DNA of 47,686 nucleotides, from contig JAMLIH010000017.1 of assembly GCA_023954255.1 (NCBI GenBank), positions 1-47,686 on the forward strand, read 5' to 3'. The notes beneath the pieces are model-generated. The model ran no database searches. It was not told where the DNA came from and saw only the letters and a program-made list of their open reading frames with translations. This document shows, piece by piece, positions 25,855 through 34,619 of this stretch (position 1 is the stretch's first letter; every line of letters begins with the position of its first letter). The position numbers were made by a program, and so were the translations under genes. The stretch is from Phyllobacteriaceae bacterium. Lineage in GTDB: Bacteria > Pseudomonadota > Alphaproteobacteria > Rhizobiales > Rhizobiaceae.

Positions 25855-27120
25855 ATGACGGGAACAAACTCCGCGACAACGGCGGGCGGGAACGGTTCCG
25901 GGCCGCTCGAGGTAACCCTCGACAACATCAAGCAGATCACGGCAAACCTGCCGTTTCACAGTTCGGCCATCCTGAAGGCGCTGACCCGCATCGACGCCGG
26001 CGCGCTGACCATCGTGTTTCCCAACGGCGTTTCCTACCGTTTCGAGGGCGACAAGCCGGGTCCCGATGCGGATATCACCCTGCATAACTGGAACCCCCCG
26101 CGCCGCGCGCTGATGGGCGGCTCGATCGGCGTTGCCGAAAGCTACATGGACATGGAGTGGGATTCGAGCGATGTCACCGCGCTTCTGGAGCTTTTCTCAG
26201 TCAATTACGACCTTGGCAACGAACTGACCTCGCCGACCTTCTTCCAGGTCATTCTGGAGCGCTTCCGCCACTGGATGAATACCAACACCAAGCGCCAGTC
26301 GCGCAGGAATATTTCGGCCCACTACGATCTGGGCAACGAGTTTTACGGCCTGTGGCTGGACAAGAGCATGACCTATTCGTCTGCAATCTACGAGGACGGA
26401 GCCAACTCGCTGGAAGCCGCACAGGCAGCCAAATACAAATCGCTGGTCGACAATACCGGCATCGGCGACGGCGACCGGGTGCTTGAAATCGGCTGCGGCT
26501 GGGGCGGGTTTGCCGAATATGTGGCGAAGAACACCAACGCCCGCGTCACCGGCCTGACGATCAGCCAGGAACAGTTCGAATTTGCCAGCGCGCGCATCCA
26601 GAAGGCCGGACTCGGCGAAAAGGTCGAACTCAAGCTGCAGGACTACCGGGACGAAACCGGCGTCTACGACAAGATCGCCTCGATCGAGATGTTCGAGGCA
26701 GTGGGCGAGAAGTACTGGCCGGTCTATTTCGGCAAGCTGCGCGACTGCCTCACACAGGGCGGCAAGGCGGGATTGCAGATCATCACCATCGCCGACCGCA
26801 GCTACGGCATCTACCGATCACGGCCGGACTTCATCCAGCGCTATGTCTTTCCCGGCGGCATGCTGCCCTCGCCTTCGATCCTGTCGAAACTGGCCGCTGA
26901 CGCCGGTTTGACGGAACACCCGCCACGCGTCTTTCCGCAGGACTATGCGCGGACGCTGGCCGAATGGCGCGACAATTTCTGGGATGCGTGGGAGCGGATC
27001 GCGCGGCTCGGTTTCGATGAACGCTTCAGGCGAATGTGGGAATTCTACCTGCACTATTGCGAAGCGGGTTTCCGCTCGCAGAACATTGATGTAAGGCAGG
27101 TCTTCTACGCGAAACCCTAA
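25855..27120 (+). CDS. cfa: Cyclopropane-fatty-acyl-phospholipid synthase family
   Basis: SAM-dependent methyltransferase that adds a methylene bridge to double bonds of membrane phospholipid acyl chains, a stress adaptation. The SAM motif is at residues 209-218 (VLEIGCGWGG). The family blocks NISAHYDLGNEFYGLWLDKSMTYSSAIY (from about 152) and FIQRYVFPGGMLPSPSIL (from about 327) are present, as is the final YCEAGFRSQNIDV. It has 421 residues. Two ATGs are close together; GGAGG is too near the first (25849) and well placed for the second (25855), so I use the second. It is 218 bases after phrB, with no clear terminator between them. Confidence 0.92.
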   Translation: MTGTNSATTAGGNGSGPLEVTLDNIKQITANLPFHSSAILKALTRIDAGALTIVFPNGVSYRFEGDKPGPDADITLHNWNPPRRALMGGSIGVAESYMDMEWDSSDVTALLELFSVNYDLGNELTSPTFFQVILERFRHWMNTNTKRQSRRNISAHYDLGNEFYGLWLDKSMTYSSAIYEDGANSLEAAQAAKYKSLVDNTGIGDGDRVLEIGCGWGGFAEYVAKNTNARVTGLTISQEQFEFASARIQKAGLGEKVELKLQDYRDETGVYDKIASIEMFEAVGEKYWPVYFGKLRDCLTQGGKAGLQIITIADRSYGIYRSRPDFIQRYVFPGGMLPSPSILSKLAADAGLTEHPPRVFPQDYARTLAEWRDNFWDAWERIARLGFDERFRRMWEFYLHYCEAGFRSQNIDVRQVFYAKP

Positions 27121-27184
27121 CCGCTGCAGGGGCCGGCATGTGACACCGGCGCAAGATGAGGCAGCAGGTGCGAAAGATTTCCGG

Positions 27185-27748
27185 ATGCGGCGAACAAGAT
27201 TGATGACCATCGGCCTGCTGGTGCTGGTCGCCGGCTGTACCGCCGTAACGTCGCGGACCAATGTCAATGTCGGCTACTACAACGTCGGCGGTTCGTCGTT
27301 CAAGGAACTCGACCAGCAGATTGCCCTGCACGGACCGCAGGTTCCCGGCGTCGGGCGCGCGATTGCGGCAACCAGCATCCGCATGACGCCGAACATCCGC
27401 TTCGGCCAGATCAATGGCGCGTGCCGCGTGACCACCGCCAAGGTCAAGGTACAGGCCAATGTGACCCTGCCCCGGTTTGCAGACCGCAAGGCTGCGACGC
27501 AGAAGCTGAAGGGGGCAATCGACAATATCGAGGCCTATGCAAGGCTGCACGAGGCGGTGCATGTTTCGATTGCCGACAGCTTTGCCGAAAGGGCGGAAAA
27601 AGAGATTTCAGGCCTGCCGCCAACCGCCGATTGCGATGTCCTGAGGGAGAATATCGGCGCCACCTACAACCGCATCATGAAGGAACATGAAGCAGCCCAG
27701 CTGGAATTCGACGCCCAGGAGCAGCGGCGATTTGCCAAGCGGAGCTGA
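27185..27748 (+). CDS. DUF922-type lipoprotein with a zinc-protease motif
   Basis: Predicted lipoprotein: a short basic start, a hydrophobic core and the lipobox LVAGC with C18 as the lipidated residue. The mature protein has the DUF922 pattern, and the metalloprotease-like HExxH is present as HEAVH at residues 122-126, followed by SFAERAEKEI. The family has been annotated as secreted zinc-dependent proteases, but activity is not generally shown. The start is uncertain: the ATG at 27185 gives 187 residues with only a weak GAAAG site, and a GTG at 27140 is also in frame. It follows cfa by 64 bases and faces the ferredoxin gene. Confidence 0.78.
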   Translation: MRRTRLMTIGLLVLVAGCTAVTSRTNVNVGYYNVGGSSFKELDQQIALHGPQVPGVGRAIAATSIRMTPNIRFGQINGACRVTTAKVKVQANVTLPRFADRKAATQKLKGAIDNIEAYARLHEAVHVSIADSFAERAEKEISGLPPTADCDVLRENIGATYNRIMKEHEAAQLEFDAQEQRRFAKRS

Positions 27749-27776
27749 CTGCCTGTAACAGGCTTCAACGATTACC

Positions 27777-28154
<378 letters not shown>

Positions 28155-28374
28155 TCATTCCGGGAGCTTGCGTGGAATACGAACTGCGGACCGGGCGATT
28201 TCCTGGCGGCTTGGTCTGTGAACTTGGGCCTGGGCACTGCTTTGCGCTTCGGCCGGAGACTTTTCCTGAAAGCTCTGGCCTGGGCGGTTTGCACATAAGC
28301 GAAGATGGCGGCAAGTCAAGTCCGGTGGGTGATGCATCTGCCGCAGCAGCACCGGCAAGGCATCCCCGGAGGGG

Positions 28375-28728
28375 TCAGCCGAGTTGTTCGATGTATTCGA
28401 TCACCCGGTTGAGTTCAGCCTCGACGTCCTCATAGCCGCCATGGCGGACGGCTTCGACTTCCTCGGCCCGGTCGGCCAGATCGAAGGCGCCGATGCCACG
28501 GGCCGCGCCCTTCAGCGAATGGGCGGCACGGATGCGATTGGTGACGTCGCAACTGTTGAGCATCATTTTCATGTAGATCTGGGACTGGGCCTTGAACATG
28601 GAGAGAATTTCGGCCTCCAGGGCTTCATCGCCCTGAGTCTGGTTTCCCAGGTGAACCAGATCGACCGGCTTCGCATTTCCCTCACGTTGTCGGGCTTCGA
28701 CCACGTCCCGTTTGAGCGCCATCGGCAT
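28375..28728 (-). CDS. Orphan histidine phosphotransfer (Hpt) domain protein
   Basis: Small phosphorelay carrier. The Hpt signature with the phospho-accepting histidine H70 is clear: AAHSLKGAARGIGAFDLADRAEEVE. The helices around it fit the four-helix Hpt bundle. At 117 residues it is a stand-alone Hpt. AGGAG lies seven bases before the ATG at 28728. There is no histidine kinase or response regulator within the window, so the cognate pathway is not visible. In this order such stand-alone Hpt proteins can serve hybrid kinases encoded elsewhere. Confidence 0.88.
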   Translation of the reverse strand: MPMALKRDVVEARQREGNAKPVDLVHLGNQTQGDEALEAEILSMFKAQSQIYMKMMLNSCDVTNRIRAAHSLKGAARGIGAFDLADRAEEVEAVRHGGYEDVEAELNRVIEYIEQLG

Positions 28729-28827
28729 TGAACAACTCCTGCACCACGTCTCCCGAAGACAGGTTAGCAGGCAGGAGTAAACAAGTTGCTTACCGATGGG
28801 AAAGCCGACCGCAACCGCCCCGGGCGA

Positions 28828-29160
28828 TCAGGAAAGGCCGCTTTCGGCGACACCCCGGCCCTTGTCTGTCAGTCTGCAGACCAGCCAGTCGGGCTTGACG
28901 GGGTTGGAGAACCAGGGTTCCGCCCAGCCCTTTTCAATGCAGCTTCTGATTGTGGCCGGCCTGATCTCCTGCCCGCCGCGATCAAACAGCGGCAGCTTGC
29001 CGCCGGGCTGGGCGAGGCCAAGGCGCAGATAGCGCAATTGCGCTTCGCTCGCACGCTGGCCGCCGGAACCGTTGCTGCCGGTGGAACCGGCCTTCTCCTT
29101 GCCGGATTTCCCGGCATTTTCAGGCACTTGCCCTTTTTTTGGCATTTGAATGACGGTCAT
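28828..29160 (-). CDS. Small conserved protein of unknown function
   Basis: A 110-residue protein starting at the ATG at 29160, with GGAG seven bases upstream. The first 45 residues are Gly/Ser/Lys-rich and probably disordered. The rest (ASEAQLRYLRLGLAQPGGKLPLFDRGGQEI and CIEKGWAEPWFSNPVKPDWLVCRLTDKGRGV) is compact. It ends in a strand-turn-strand that resembles the wing of a winged-helix domain (WLVCRLTDKGR). I recognise the pattern as one conserved among rhizobia but know no function. A DNA-binding role is a guess based on this shape. A CtrA-type site lies 89-103 bases upstream of its start. Confidence 0.72.
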   Translation of the reverse strand: MTVIQMPKKGQVPENAGKSGKEKAGSTGSNGSGGQRASEAQLRYLRLGLAQPGGKLPLFDRGGQEIRPATIRSCIEKGWAEPWFSNPVKPDWLVCRLTDKGRGVAESGLS

Positions 29161-29534
29161 GACGCACTCCAAAATGACCCATCCGGGCACCGCAAAGGCG
29201 GTTCCCCCTGTCCGGCAGCCATAAGGAGCGCGCATCCCTGCCGGTTTTTTAACCTTGTTTTAACTATTTGCTGAACAGCAAAGCCGATTTATTGTACCCT
29301 CAACCATAGTGTGCCATGTAGATTGGCTTGCGGCAAGACGGTGGTGGGACGGCCTGGTTTATCAGGGTTAATCTGCCTGCCGAACGAGGATGACAGGGGC
29401 ACGGCATGGCTTTGGCGAGAAATTCGCAGCCAGCCGCTTCAATCTGCCATCCGAAGCTTTCCGCGAAAATCGAGTGACATACCTGCAGGAGCGCTTTGCC
29501 TGCTGTGTAAACGGGGAAGCAAGAGTAGCAGACC
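29161..29534. other. 374-bp divergent intergenic region with regulatory signals
   Basis: The gap separates the minus-strand small protein gene from the plus-strand giant repeat protein gene. No coding frame with credible features is present. It contains an AT-rich core near 29241-29300, unusual for this GC-rich window, with a CtrA-type site and an inverted repeat TTGCTG-AA-CAGCAA (29268-29281). The remaining 200 bases before the giant gene look like a long leader; I see nothing specific in them. Confidence 0.55.
29249..29263. promoter_or_regulatory. CtrA-type binding site (TTAA-N7-TTAA)
   Basis: TTAA-CCTTGTT-TTAA is a perfect match to the alphaproteobacterial CtrA consensus TTAA-N7-TTAA, followed by C as often seen. 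It lies in the AT-rich core between two divergent genes, so either or both could be under cell-cycle control. Consensus match is direct; binding is inferred. Confidence 0.55.
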
Positions 29535-32500
29535 ATGGCCAGCAAGTCCGGCAAGAAGCTGAAAACCGAGGCGGTTGCAGAGGCCGTCGAAAAGGCGCTG
29601 GATATCGAGGTTTCCTTCGACGACCTCGATGAGGCTTCGCTCGGCAATCTTGCTGACGACGGCGATGCCCTGTTCAACGAACTGGAAGAAAAGCTGGCTG
29701 CTGCTGCCAGCGAGTTGCGCGACGCCGAAGAGAACCAGAACACCAGGCAGGCGGAGAGCGCCACAAAAGGCGGCGGTTCCGCAAAATCAGGCGCTGGCAC
29801 CAGCGCATCTGCGGAAAAGCAGACTGCCGCTCCCTCATCCCGCCTTCCCGTCAGCGACAAGCCGCGCGACCGGCAGGGTTCGGCAAATCCCTATCTCGTC
29901 CCCGCCAATGACGAAACCCGCAATGCGGTATCGGAACTGGTCTACAGCCTGCAGAAGAAGCCTTCGCGTTTGCCGCTCGTCATCGCCGCATTGTGCTCGG
30001 CCCTTTGGCTGGCGCTGCTGTGGTATTACGTGAGGACCAACGAGCCGGGGCTTCTTGCCGCCGAAACGCCCCTGCTTGCCCGACTGAGCGACCCGAAATC
30101 CTATGTCTATGCCGGTCTGGCGATCATTCCGGTGATGATGATGTGGGCCTATGCGACGCTGCTGCGCCGCGCCCAGGAAATGCGCCAGGCGGCAGGCTCG
30201 ATGACGGAGGCGGCCATCCGGCTGATGCAGCCTGAATCGATTGCTTCCGACTCCATCCGCTCGGTGGGCAGTGCCATCCGCCGCGAGGTTGCTGCCATGA
30301 GCGACGGGGTGGAACGCGCCCTGGCGCGGGCCGGACAGCTTGAAAGCATGGTGCAGAACGAGGTCTTGAACCTGCAGCGCTCCTATTCGGACTCCGAGAT
30401 CCGGCTGCGCACGCTTCTGACCGATATTTCCAAGGAACGCGAGAGCGTTCTGGGCCACGCCGAACAGCTTCGCAGCTCGATTGCCGGTTCCCATGTCGGG
30501 CTGACCCAGGAACTCGACGCAGCCAGCGGCCGCATCAAGGGTGTGATCGACGAGGCTGCCAGCCTTCTGTCGAACACGCTGCAAACGCGGGAAGAAGGCA
30601 TTACCGCCTCGCTCAGCGAAGCCGGTGACCGGCTGGTGTCGCTATTGTCGACCAGCGGCACCGACCTTGAGAACAAGCTTTCCAGCCGCACCGCGGAACT
30701 GGAAAAGACGCTGATTGCCAGGACCCGCGATCTCGACGAACAGATTTCCATGGCCGGCTCCACCGTCGCCAACCTGATGCAGACCCAGTCTTCGCAGTTG
30801 AAGGCGCAGACCGAGACACTGACCCGGGACTTCGAGGATGCGATCGGCATCCGGGTGGCCGATTTCTCCTCCCGGCTCGAGGAAACCGGCACCGGTCTCA
30901 AGTCGCTGCTCGATGCACGCCTTGCCGCGCTGAGCGACTCGCTGGACAACAAGGGTGGCGCCTTCGTCGAAACGCTGGGCAGCAGGACCGCCGAACTCGA
31001 CATGGTGCTGAACGAACGCACGACGGCGATCAACGAGGCACTGAAAGAACGCCTCGACAGCTTCTCCGGCAATGTGGGCAGCCAGTTCACGGGCTTTACC
31101 GGCATGCTGGACGAACGCCAGAAACGGCTGGAGACCTCCATTCAGTCGGTTGGCGACAGCATTGCCACGCGCTCCAAGGCGCTGGAGGAAGCCGTTCGCA
31201 AGCAGCATGCCGATATCGCTGCCTCGCTGATGAACGGGCTCACCGCCGTCAACGCCAAGGCGACCGAAATCCGCAGCAACCTCGATGGCGAAAGCCGGAA
31301 GCTTGTCGAGGGCATGGACGCCCAGAGCCAGTCGCTGGTCCAGCAGCTCGATGCGCGCCTGCGCGCGCTGACAGAGGCCGTGGAGGCCAATGCCGCCACC
31401 CTGACAGGCCTGATGGAGGAAAAGTCCGCCAAGCTCGCCCAGACGCTTGCTTCGGGATCGGAAATCTTCTTCAGCGGCCTCGACACCCAGACGATCAATC
31501 TCGGCAACAATCTCGACGAGAAGGCAGGCAAGTTGCTCGGCGACATCGACCAGCGCAGCCAGGGCATGCTCAGCGAGCTTGATCAACGCAGCCAGAACAT
31601 GACCGGCGGCCTTGATGAACGCAGCCAGAATCTGATTTCCGCACTGGATCAGCGAACCCAGGACATGGTCGCCAAGCTCGAGGGCAAGTCGGACGGCTTT
31701 GCCGCGACCCTGGAAAACCGGGTTGCGGCAATAGGCCAGTCGATCGATGCCAAGACGGCGGCACTTGCCGAGGAACTGGAGGCCCGCAAGAAGGGCGTCG
31801 GCGAGGCTCTCGACAGAAAGCTCACCGAGCTGGGCGGCATCATGGCAACCGGCGAGGCGGGCATCACCCAGGCCGTGGAGAGCAAATACGGTCTGTTTTC
31901 CAGGATGCTGGAAGACCGCCAGAACGCCATTGCCGCAGAACTCGATGCCAAGATCCAGTCGACTGTCGGTGCCATCGACGAGAAATCGGCTGCCATTTCG
32001 GCCATTCTTACCGAGCGGGCCAACATCATCCAGAGCAGCCTTGGCAGCGGACTGACCGAAAGCCAGCGCATGCTGGAGGCCAAAACCAGGGAATTCAACG
32101 AATTGCTGGCGGGCCGTTCCAGGGAGCTGTCGGAAATCCTCGACAGTACCGCCCTGCCCCTGGTCGAGCAGATCAGGAACCAGGGCGAGGAAGTGGCCGG
32201 AAAACTCGGCACTGTCCACGCCTCCGTCAAGGAGGATGTCGGCGCTCTGCTTACCAGCCTCAGCGATGTTACCGATTCCATGGGCGTCCTGATCGACCAG
32301 GCCGGCAGCGATCTTGCCAGCATGCGCGAGACGATTTCCTTCCAGGCCGCCAACATGGCGGAGACCGTGGAGAAGGCGCGCACCGATGTCGAGCAGTCGA
32401 GCGAACTGGCCAATACCGCCCATCTGAAGATGGACGAGACAGCGCGCAGCCTGCTGGCCAATATCGGCGATATCGCCACCCGGTTCGAAAACCAGGGCCG

Positions 32501-33686
32501 CATGCTGGAGGACGCGACCGCGCTGATCGACAGCGCCCAGCGCAATTTCTCCCAGACGCTGGAAGACCGCGAAGGCGCCCTTGCCGACCTCGCCGCCGGC
32601 CTTTCGGCGCGCACCAGCGAGATAGAGCAGTCGATGGCGGCCTTCGGCAACATGCTGACAAAGACCATGGACGAGATGACCCAGCGCTCGCGTCTTGTCG
32701 GCAGCACGGTGTCGTCGGAAGTCGGCACGGCGATCGAGGAGACGACACGGCGGTTTTCTGCTGCGACGGAAGCGATGCGCCAGGCTGCCCAGCAGATCCA
32801 GGGCGAGCTGGAAGAGACCCGCAACCAGATGCGTCGCGGGGTGATGGAACTACCGGAAGAAACGCGCCAGAGCGCCGATGCCATGCGCAAGGTCGTGGCC
32901 GACCAGATCGCCGCGCTGCGTGACCTGTCGGAAATCGTCACCAAGTCCGGCAAGGCGCTGGACACCGCACCGGCCCAGGCAGCCCCGGCAAGACAGTTTG
33001 CCAGCGCAGGCGCCAAGCGGCCGATTGCCGCGCCGCGCCCGCAGCCGGTACCGCCGTTTCAGCCAGCGGCGTCGCGCGATTTTCCGCCGCAAACCCACAT
33101 CCCTTCGGCGCAGCAGGCATATCCGGCAGACGACCAGCCGCGCAGCGTGCGGCCCTTCCCGCCGGAAACCGCGCAACAGGCGCCAGCGATGCCCGCCCCG
33201 CAATACGATCCGGCAGCGCGTGATGAGGCAGGCGGCTGGGTAAGCGATCTGCTGCGCCGCGCCTCGGAAGAAGAGCGCCGGGGGCCGGCAAGCCCCTATG
33301 CGCCGGGTTCCGCCCGTCAGCCGCAGCAAAGCGAACTGCACCGGATCGAGAGCCTCAATGCGCTTTCAATGGATATTGCAAGGCTGATCGACGATGAAGC
33401 CTCGGTCGATCTGTGGCAACGCTACCAGCGCGGCGAGCGCAATGTCTTCACCCGCCGGCTCTACACGCTGCAGGGCCAGCAGACCTTCGACGAAATCCGC
33501 CGCAAGTATTCAAGCGAGCCGGAGTTCCGCCGCGCCGTGGACCGCTATGTGGACGATTTCGAGCGCCTGCTGAAGGATGTCGCCGCCAAGGACCGCGACA
33601 ACATCATGACGCAGACCTATCTGACATCGGATACCGGCAAGGTCTACACCATGCTGGCCCATGCCTCGGGCCGCTTCGGAAACTAG
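29535..33686 (+). CDS. Giant membrane-anchored hendecad-repeat (coiled-coil) protein
   Basis: A 1383-residue protein of the type annotated in rhizobia as kinesin-like or apolipoprotein-like; neither name implies homology to a motor. Layout: residues 1-140 acidic and disordered; two transmembrane helices at about 146-166 and 190-210; a helical part; then residues 336-899 as 51 consecutive 11-residue units with one 3-residue insertion. A further helical stretch reaches about 1150, followed by a Pro/Gln/Ala-rich linker (about 1155-1240). A compact C-terminal domain (about 1235-1383) contains SLNALSMDIARLIDDEASVDLWQRY and ends YLTSDTGKVYTMLAHASGRF. The two N-terminal helices place most of the protein on one side of the inner membrane as a long rod. 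Function is unknown; an envelope or cell-division structural role is inference. Confidence 0.85.
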   Translation: MASKSGKKLKTEAVAEAVEKALDIEVSFDDLDEASLGNLADDGDALFNELEEKLAAAASELRDAEENQNTRQAESATKGGGSAKSGAGTSASAEKQTAAPSSRLPVSDKPRDRQGSANPYLVPANDETRNAVSELVYSLQKKPSRLPLVIAALCSALWLALLWYYVRTNEPGLLAAETPLLARLSDPKSYVYAGLAIIPVMMMWAYATLLRRAQEMRQAAGSMTEAAIRLMQPESIASDSIRSVGSAIRREVAAMSDGVERALARAGQLESMVQNEVLNLQRSYSDSEIRLRTLLTDISKERESVLGHAEQLRSSIAGSHVGLTQELDAASGRIKGVIDEAASLLSNTLQTREEGITASLSEAGDRLVSLLSTSGTDLENKLSSRTAELEKTLIARTRDLDEQISMAGSTVANLMQTQSSQLKAQTETLTRDFEDAIGIRVADFSSRLEETGTGLKSLLDARLAALSDSLDNKGGAFVETLGSRTAELDMVLNERTTAINEALKERLDSFSGNVGSQFTGFTGMLDERQKRLETSIQSVGDSIATRSKALEEAVRKQHADIAASLMNGLTAVNAKATEIRSNLDGESRKLVEGMDAQSQSLVQQLDARLRALTEAVEANAATLTGLMEEKSAKLAQTLASGSEIFFSGLDTQTINLGNNLDEKAGKLLGDIDQRSQGMLSELDQRSQNMTGGLDERSQNLISALDQRTQDMVAKLEGKSDGFAATLENRVAAIGQSIDAKTAALAEELEARKKGVGEALDRKLTELGGIMATGEAGITQAVESKYGLFSRMLEDRQNAIAAELDAKIQSTVGAIDEKSAAISAILTERANIIQSSLGSGLTESQRMLEAKTREFNELLAGRSRELSEILDSTALPLVEQIRNQGEEVAGKLGTVHASVKEDVGALLTSLSDVTDSMGVLIDQAGSDLASMRETISFQAANMAETVEKARTDVEQSSELANTAHLKMDETARSLLANIGDIATRFENQGRMLEDATALIDSAQRNFSQTLEDREGALADLAAGLSARTSEIEQSMAAFGNMLTKTMDEMTQRSRLVGSTVSSEVGTAIEETTRRFSAATEAMRQAAQQIQGELEETRNQMRRGVMELPEETRQSADAMRKVVADQIAALRDLSEIVTKSGKALDTAPAQAAPARQFASAGAKRPIAAPRPQPVPPFQPAASRDFPPQTHIPSAQQAYPADDQPRSVRPFPPETAQQAPAMPAPQYDPAARDEAGGWVSDLLRRASEEERRGPASPYAPGSARQPQQSELHRIESLNALSMDIARLIDDEASVDLWQRYQRGERNVFTRRLYTLQGQQTFDEIRRKYSSEPEFRRAVDRYVDDFERLLKDVAAKDRDNIMTQTYLTSDTGKVYTMLAHASGRFGN
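30540..32231 (+). repeat. 51 tandem 11-residue (hendecad) coding repeats
   Basis: Residues 336-899 of the giant protein divide into 51 units of exactly 11 residues, broken once by three extra residues (EIR) after unit 22. In nearly every unit positions 3 and 10 are hydrophobic, giving spacings of 7 and 4. Units 31-34 (bases 31539-31670) are the most alike: GDIDQRSQGML, SELDQRSQNMT, GGLDERSQNLI, SALDQRTQDMV. An 11/3 periodicity predicts a straight or slightly right-handed coiled coil about 85 nm long if fully helical. Confidence 0.9.
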
Positions 33687-33746
33687 ACCGTTTTCACGTT
33701 TCGCCAGAAACGGAGCAACGATCTTGTCCGGTGATTTTGCTTGTGC

Positions 33747-33780
33747 ATTCAGGTTTTGCCGGTTCCGTCAAAACCTGGAT
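33747..33780. terminator. Stem-loop between the giant gene and the lipoprotein gene
   Basis: CAGGTTTT (33750-33757) pairs with AAAACCTG (33770-33777); three more pairs with one G-T wobble extend it to an 11-bp stem over a 12-base loop. It lies between converging genes, where a terminator is expected, but lacks a T-run on either side. Confidence 0.4.
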
Positions 33781-33832
33781 TGCTCCGGGAAACAGATAAG
33801 GATGCCTGCGCCAGCAGCAGGCGGTCAAAGGC

Positions 33833-34495
33833 TCAAACGCCCGAATAAGTCCATCTGACGATCTCGGCCGAAACCAGGTCGAAGGCATCGTCCAGTGCCG
33901 TTGCCACGGCAAGCCCGTCCGTCCCACTCAGGGGAACGGATTTCGAAAAGACCCGGGTGCGAACCACCTTGCCGGTGCGGTCGGAGACCAGTTTTACCGA
34001 AATCGATACCCTGGCGATGCCGCCTTCCTGCAGGCTAGCCTCGAAGGCGCGGATATCGCTGACGAGCTGATAGTCGATCACCAGCCCCTCGCCCGGCTTG
34101 GCAACCGCCCTCGCCCGGCCGGTATTCTCGAAGGTTTCGACCAGCTTGGCCTGAACCACCTTGGGCAGCCGGTCCGTCCACTGGGCGCGGGAAATATACT
34201 CGACTTCGGCCGCTGACGGCTTGATGACGATCTGCTCGCTGTCGAGCACCTTGAGCGCCGAAGGTTCCAGTATGAGCAATTGGGCGCGAGTGCCGCCGCT
34301 GAGGTCCGGAACGCTGTCAAGCGCCGTCAGATCGTAGGTGTTGGGTGCCGGTCCGGCGATCAGCGAGGTGCATCCGGAAAAGGCAAGGGTAAGCGCAACG
34401 GCAGCCGCACTCAGGGCAAACCTGCCGCTGCGCCGGCTTTGTGCCGTCCCGGACGCAATCTGCGAATTGCGGTATGGCGCGCCGTGTTTACGCAT
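33833..34495 (-). CDS. ABC transport auxiliary lipoprotein (PqiC/Mla-associated)
   Basis: Predicted lipoprotein of the ABC-type transport auxiliary family that accompanies MCE-protein lipid transporters. The lipobox is FSGC in LALTLAFSGCTSLIAGP, with the lipidated Cys at about residue 42 after an unusually long N-terminal region. The mature domain (NTYDLTALDSVPDLSGG, LILEPSALKVLDSEQIVIKPSAAEVEYISRAQWTDRLPKVVQAKLVETFEN) matches the family well. I use the ATG at 34495 (220 residues); a TTG at 34519 is also possible. It is the last gene of the mlaE-mlaF-mlaD run, 124 bases after mlaD. It probably forms the outer-membrane end of the transport bridge. Confidence 0.86.
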   Translation of the reverse strand: MRKHGAPYRNSQIASGTAQSRRSGRFALSAAAVALTLAFSGCTSLIAGPAPNTYDLTALDSVPDLSGGTRAQLLILEPSALKVLDSEQIVIKPSAAEVEYISRAQWTDRLPKVVQAKLVETFENTGRARAVAKPGEGLVIDYQLVSDIRAFEASLQEGGIARVSISVKLVSDRTGKVVRTRVFSKSVPLSGTDGLAVATALDDAFDLVSAEIVRWTYSGV

Positions 34496-34619
34496 TACTT
34501 CAACCAATTTGCCTTTCAAGGCGCCACCCGGTCCTCAAACCCACGGAAAACCGGTGCGCAAAGCCCCAATCAAATCCTTCAGCCCTGCTCTTCCGGCCGC
34601 CCGTTTCCGGGAAAACCGC

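Noticed and set aside
31539-31670. Regular repeats of about 33 bases, similar in period to a CRISPR array
   Set aside because: They are in frame, encode the hendecad units, diverge at silent positions and have no spacers or cas genes nearby.
30642-32423. A 593-codon minus-strand frame opposite the hendecad repeats
   Set aside because: Its repetitive translation simply mirrors the 33-base periodicity of the real gene. It has no ribosome site or independent domain.
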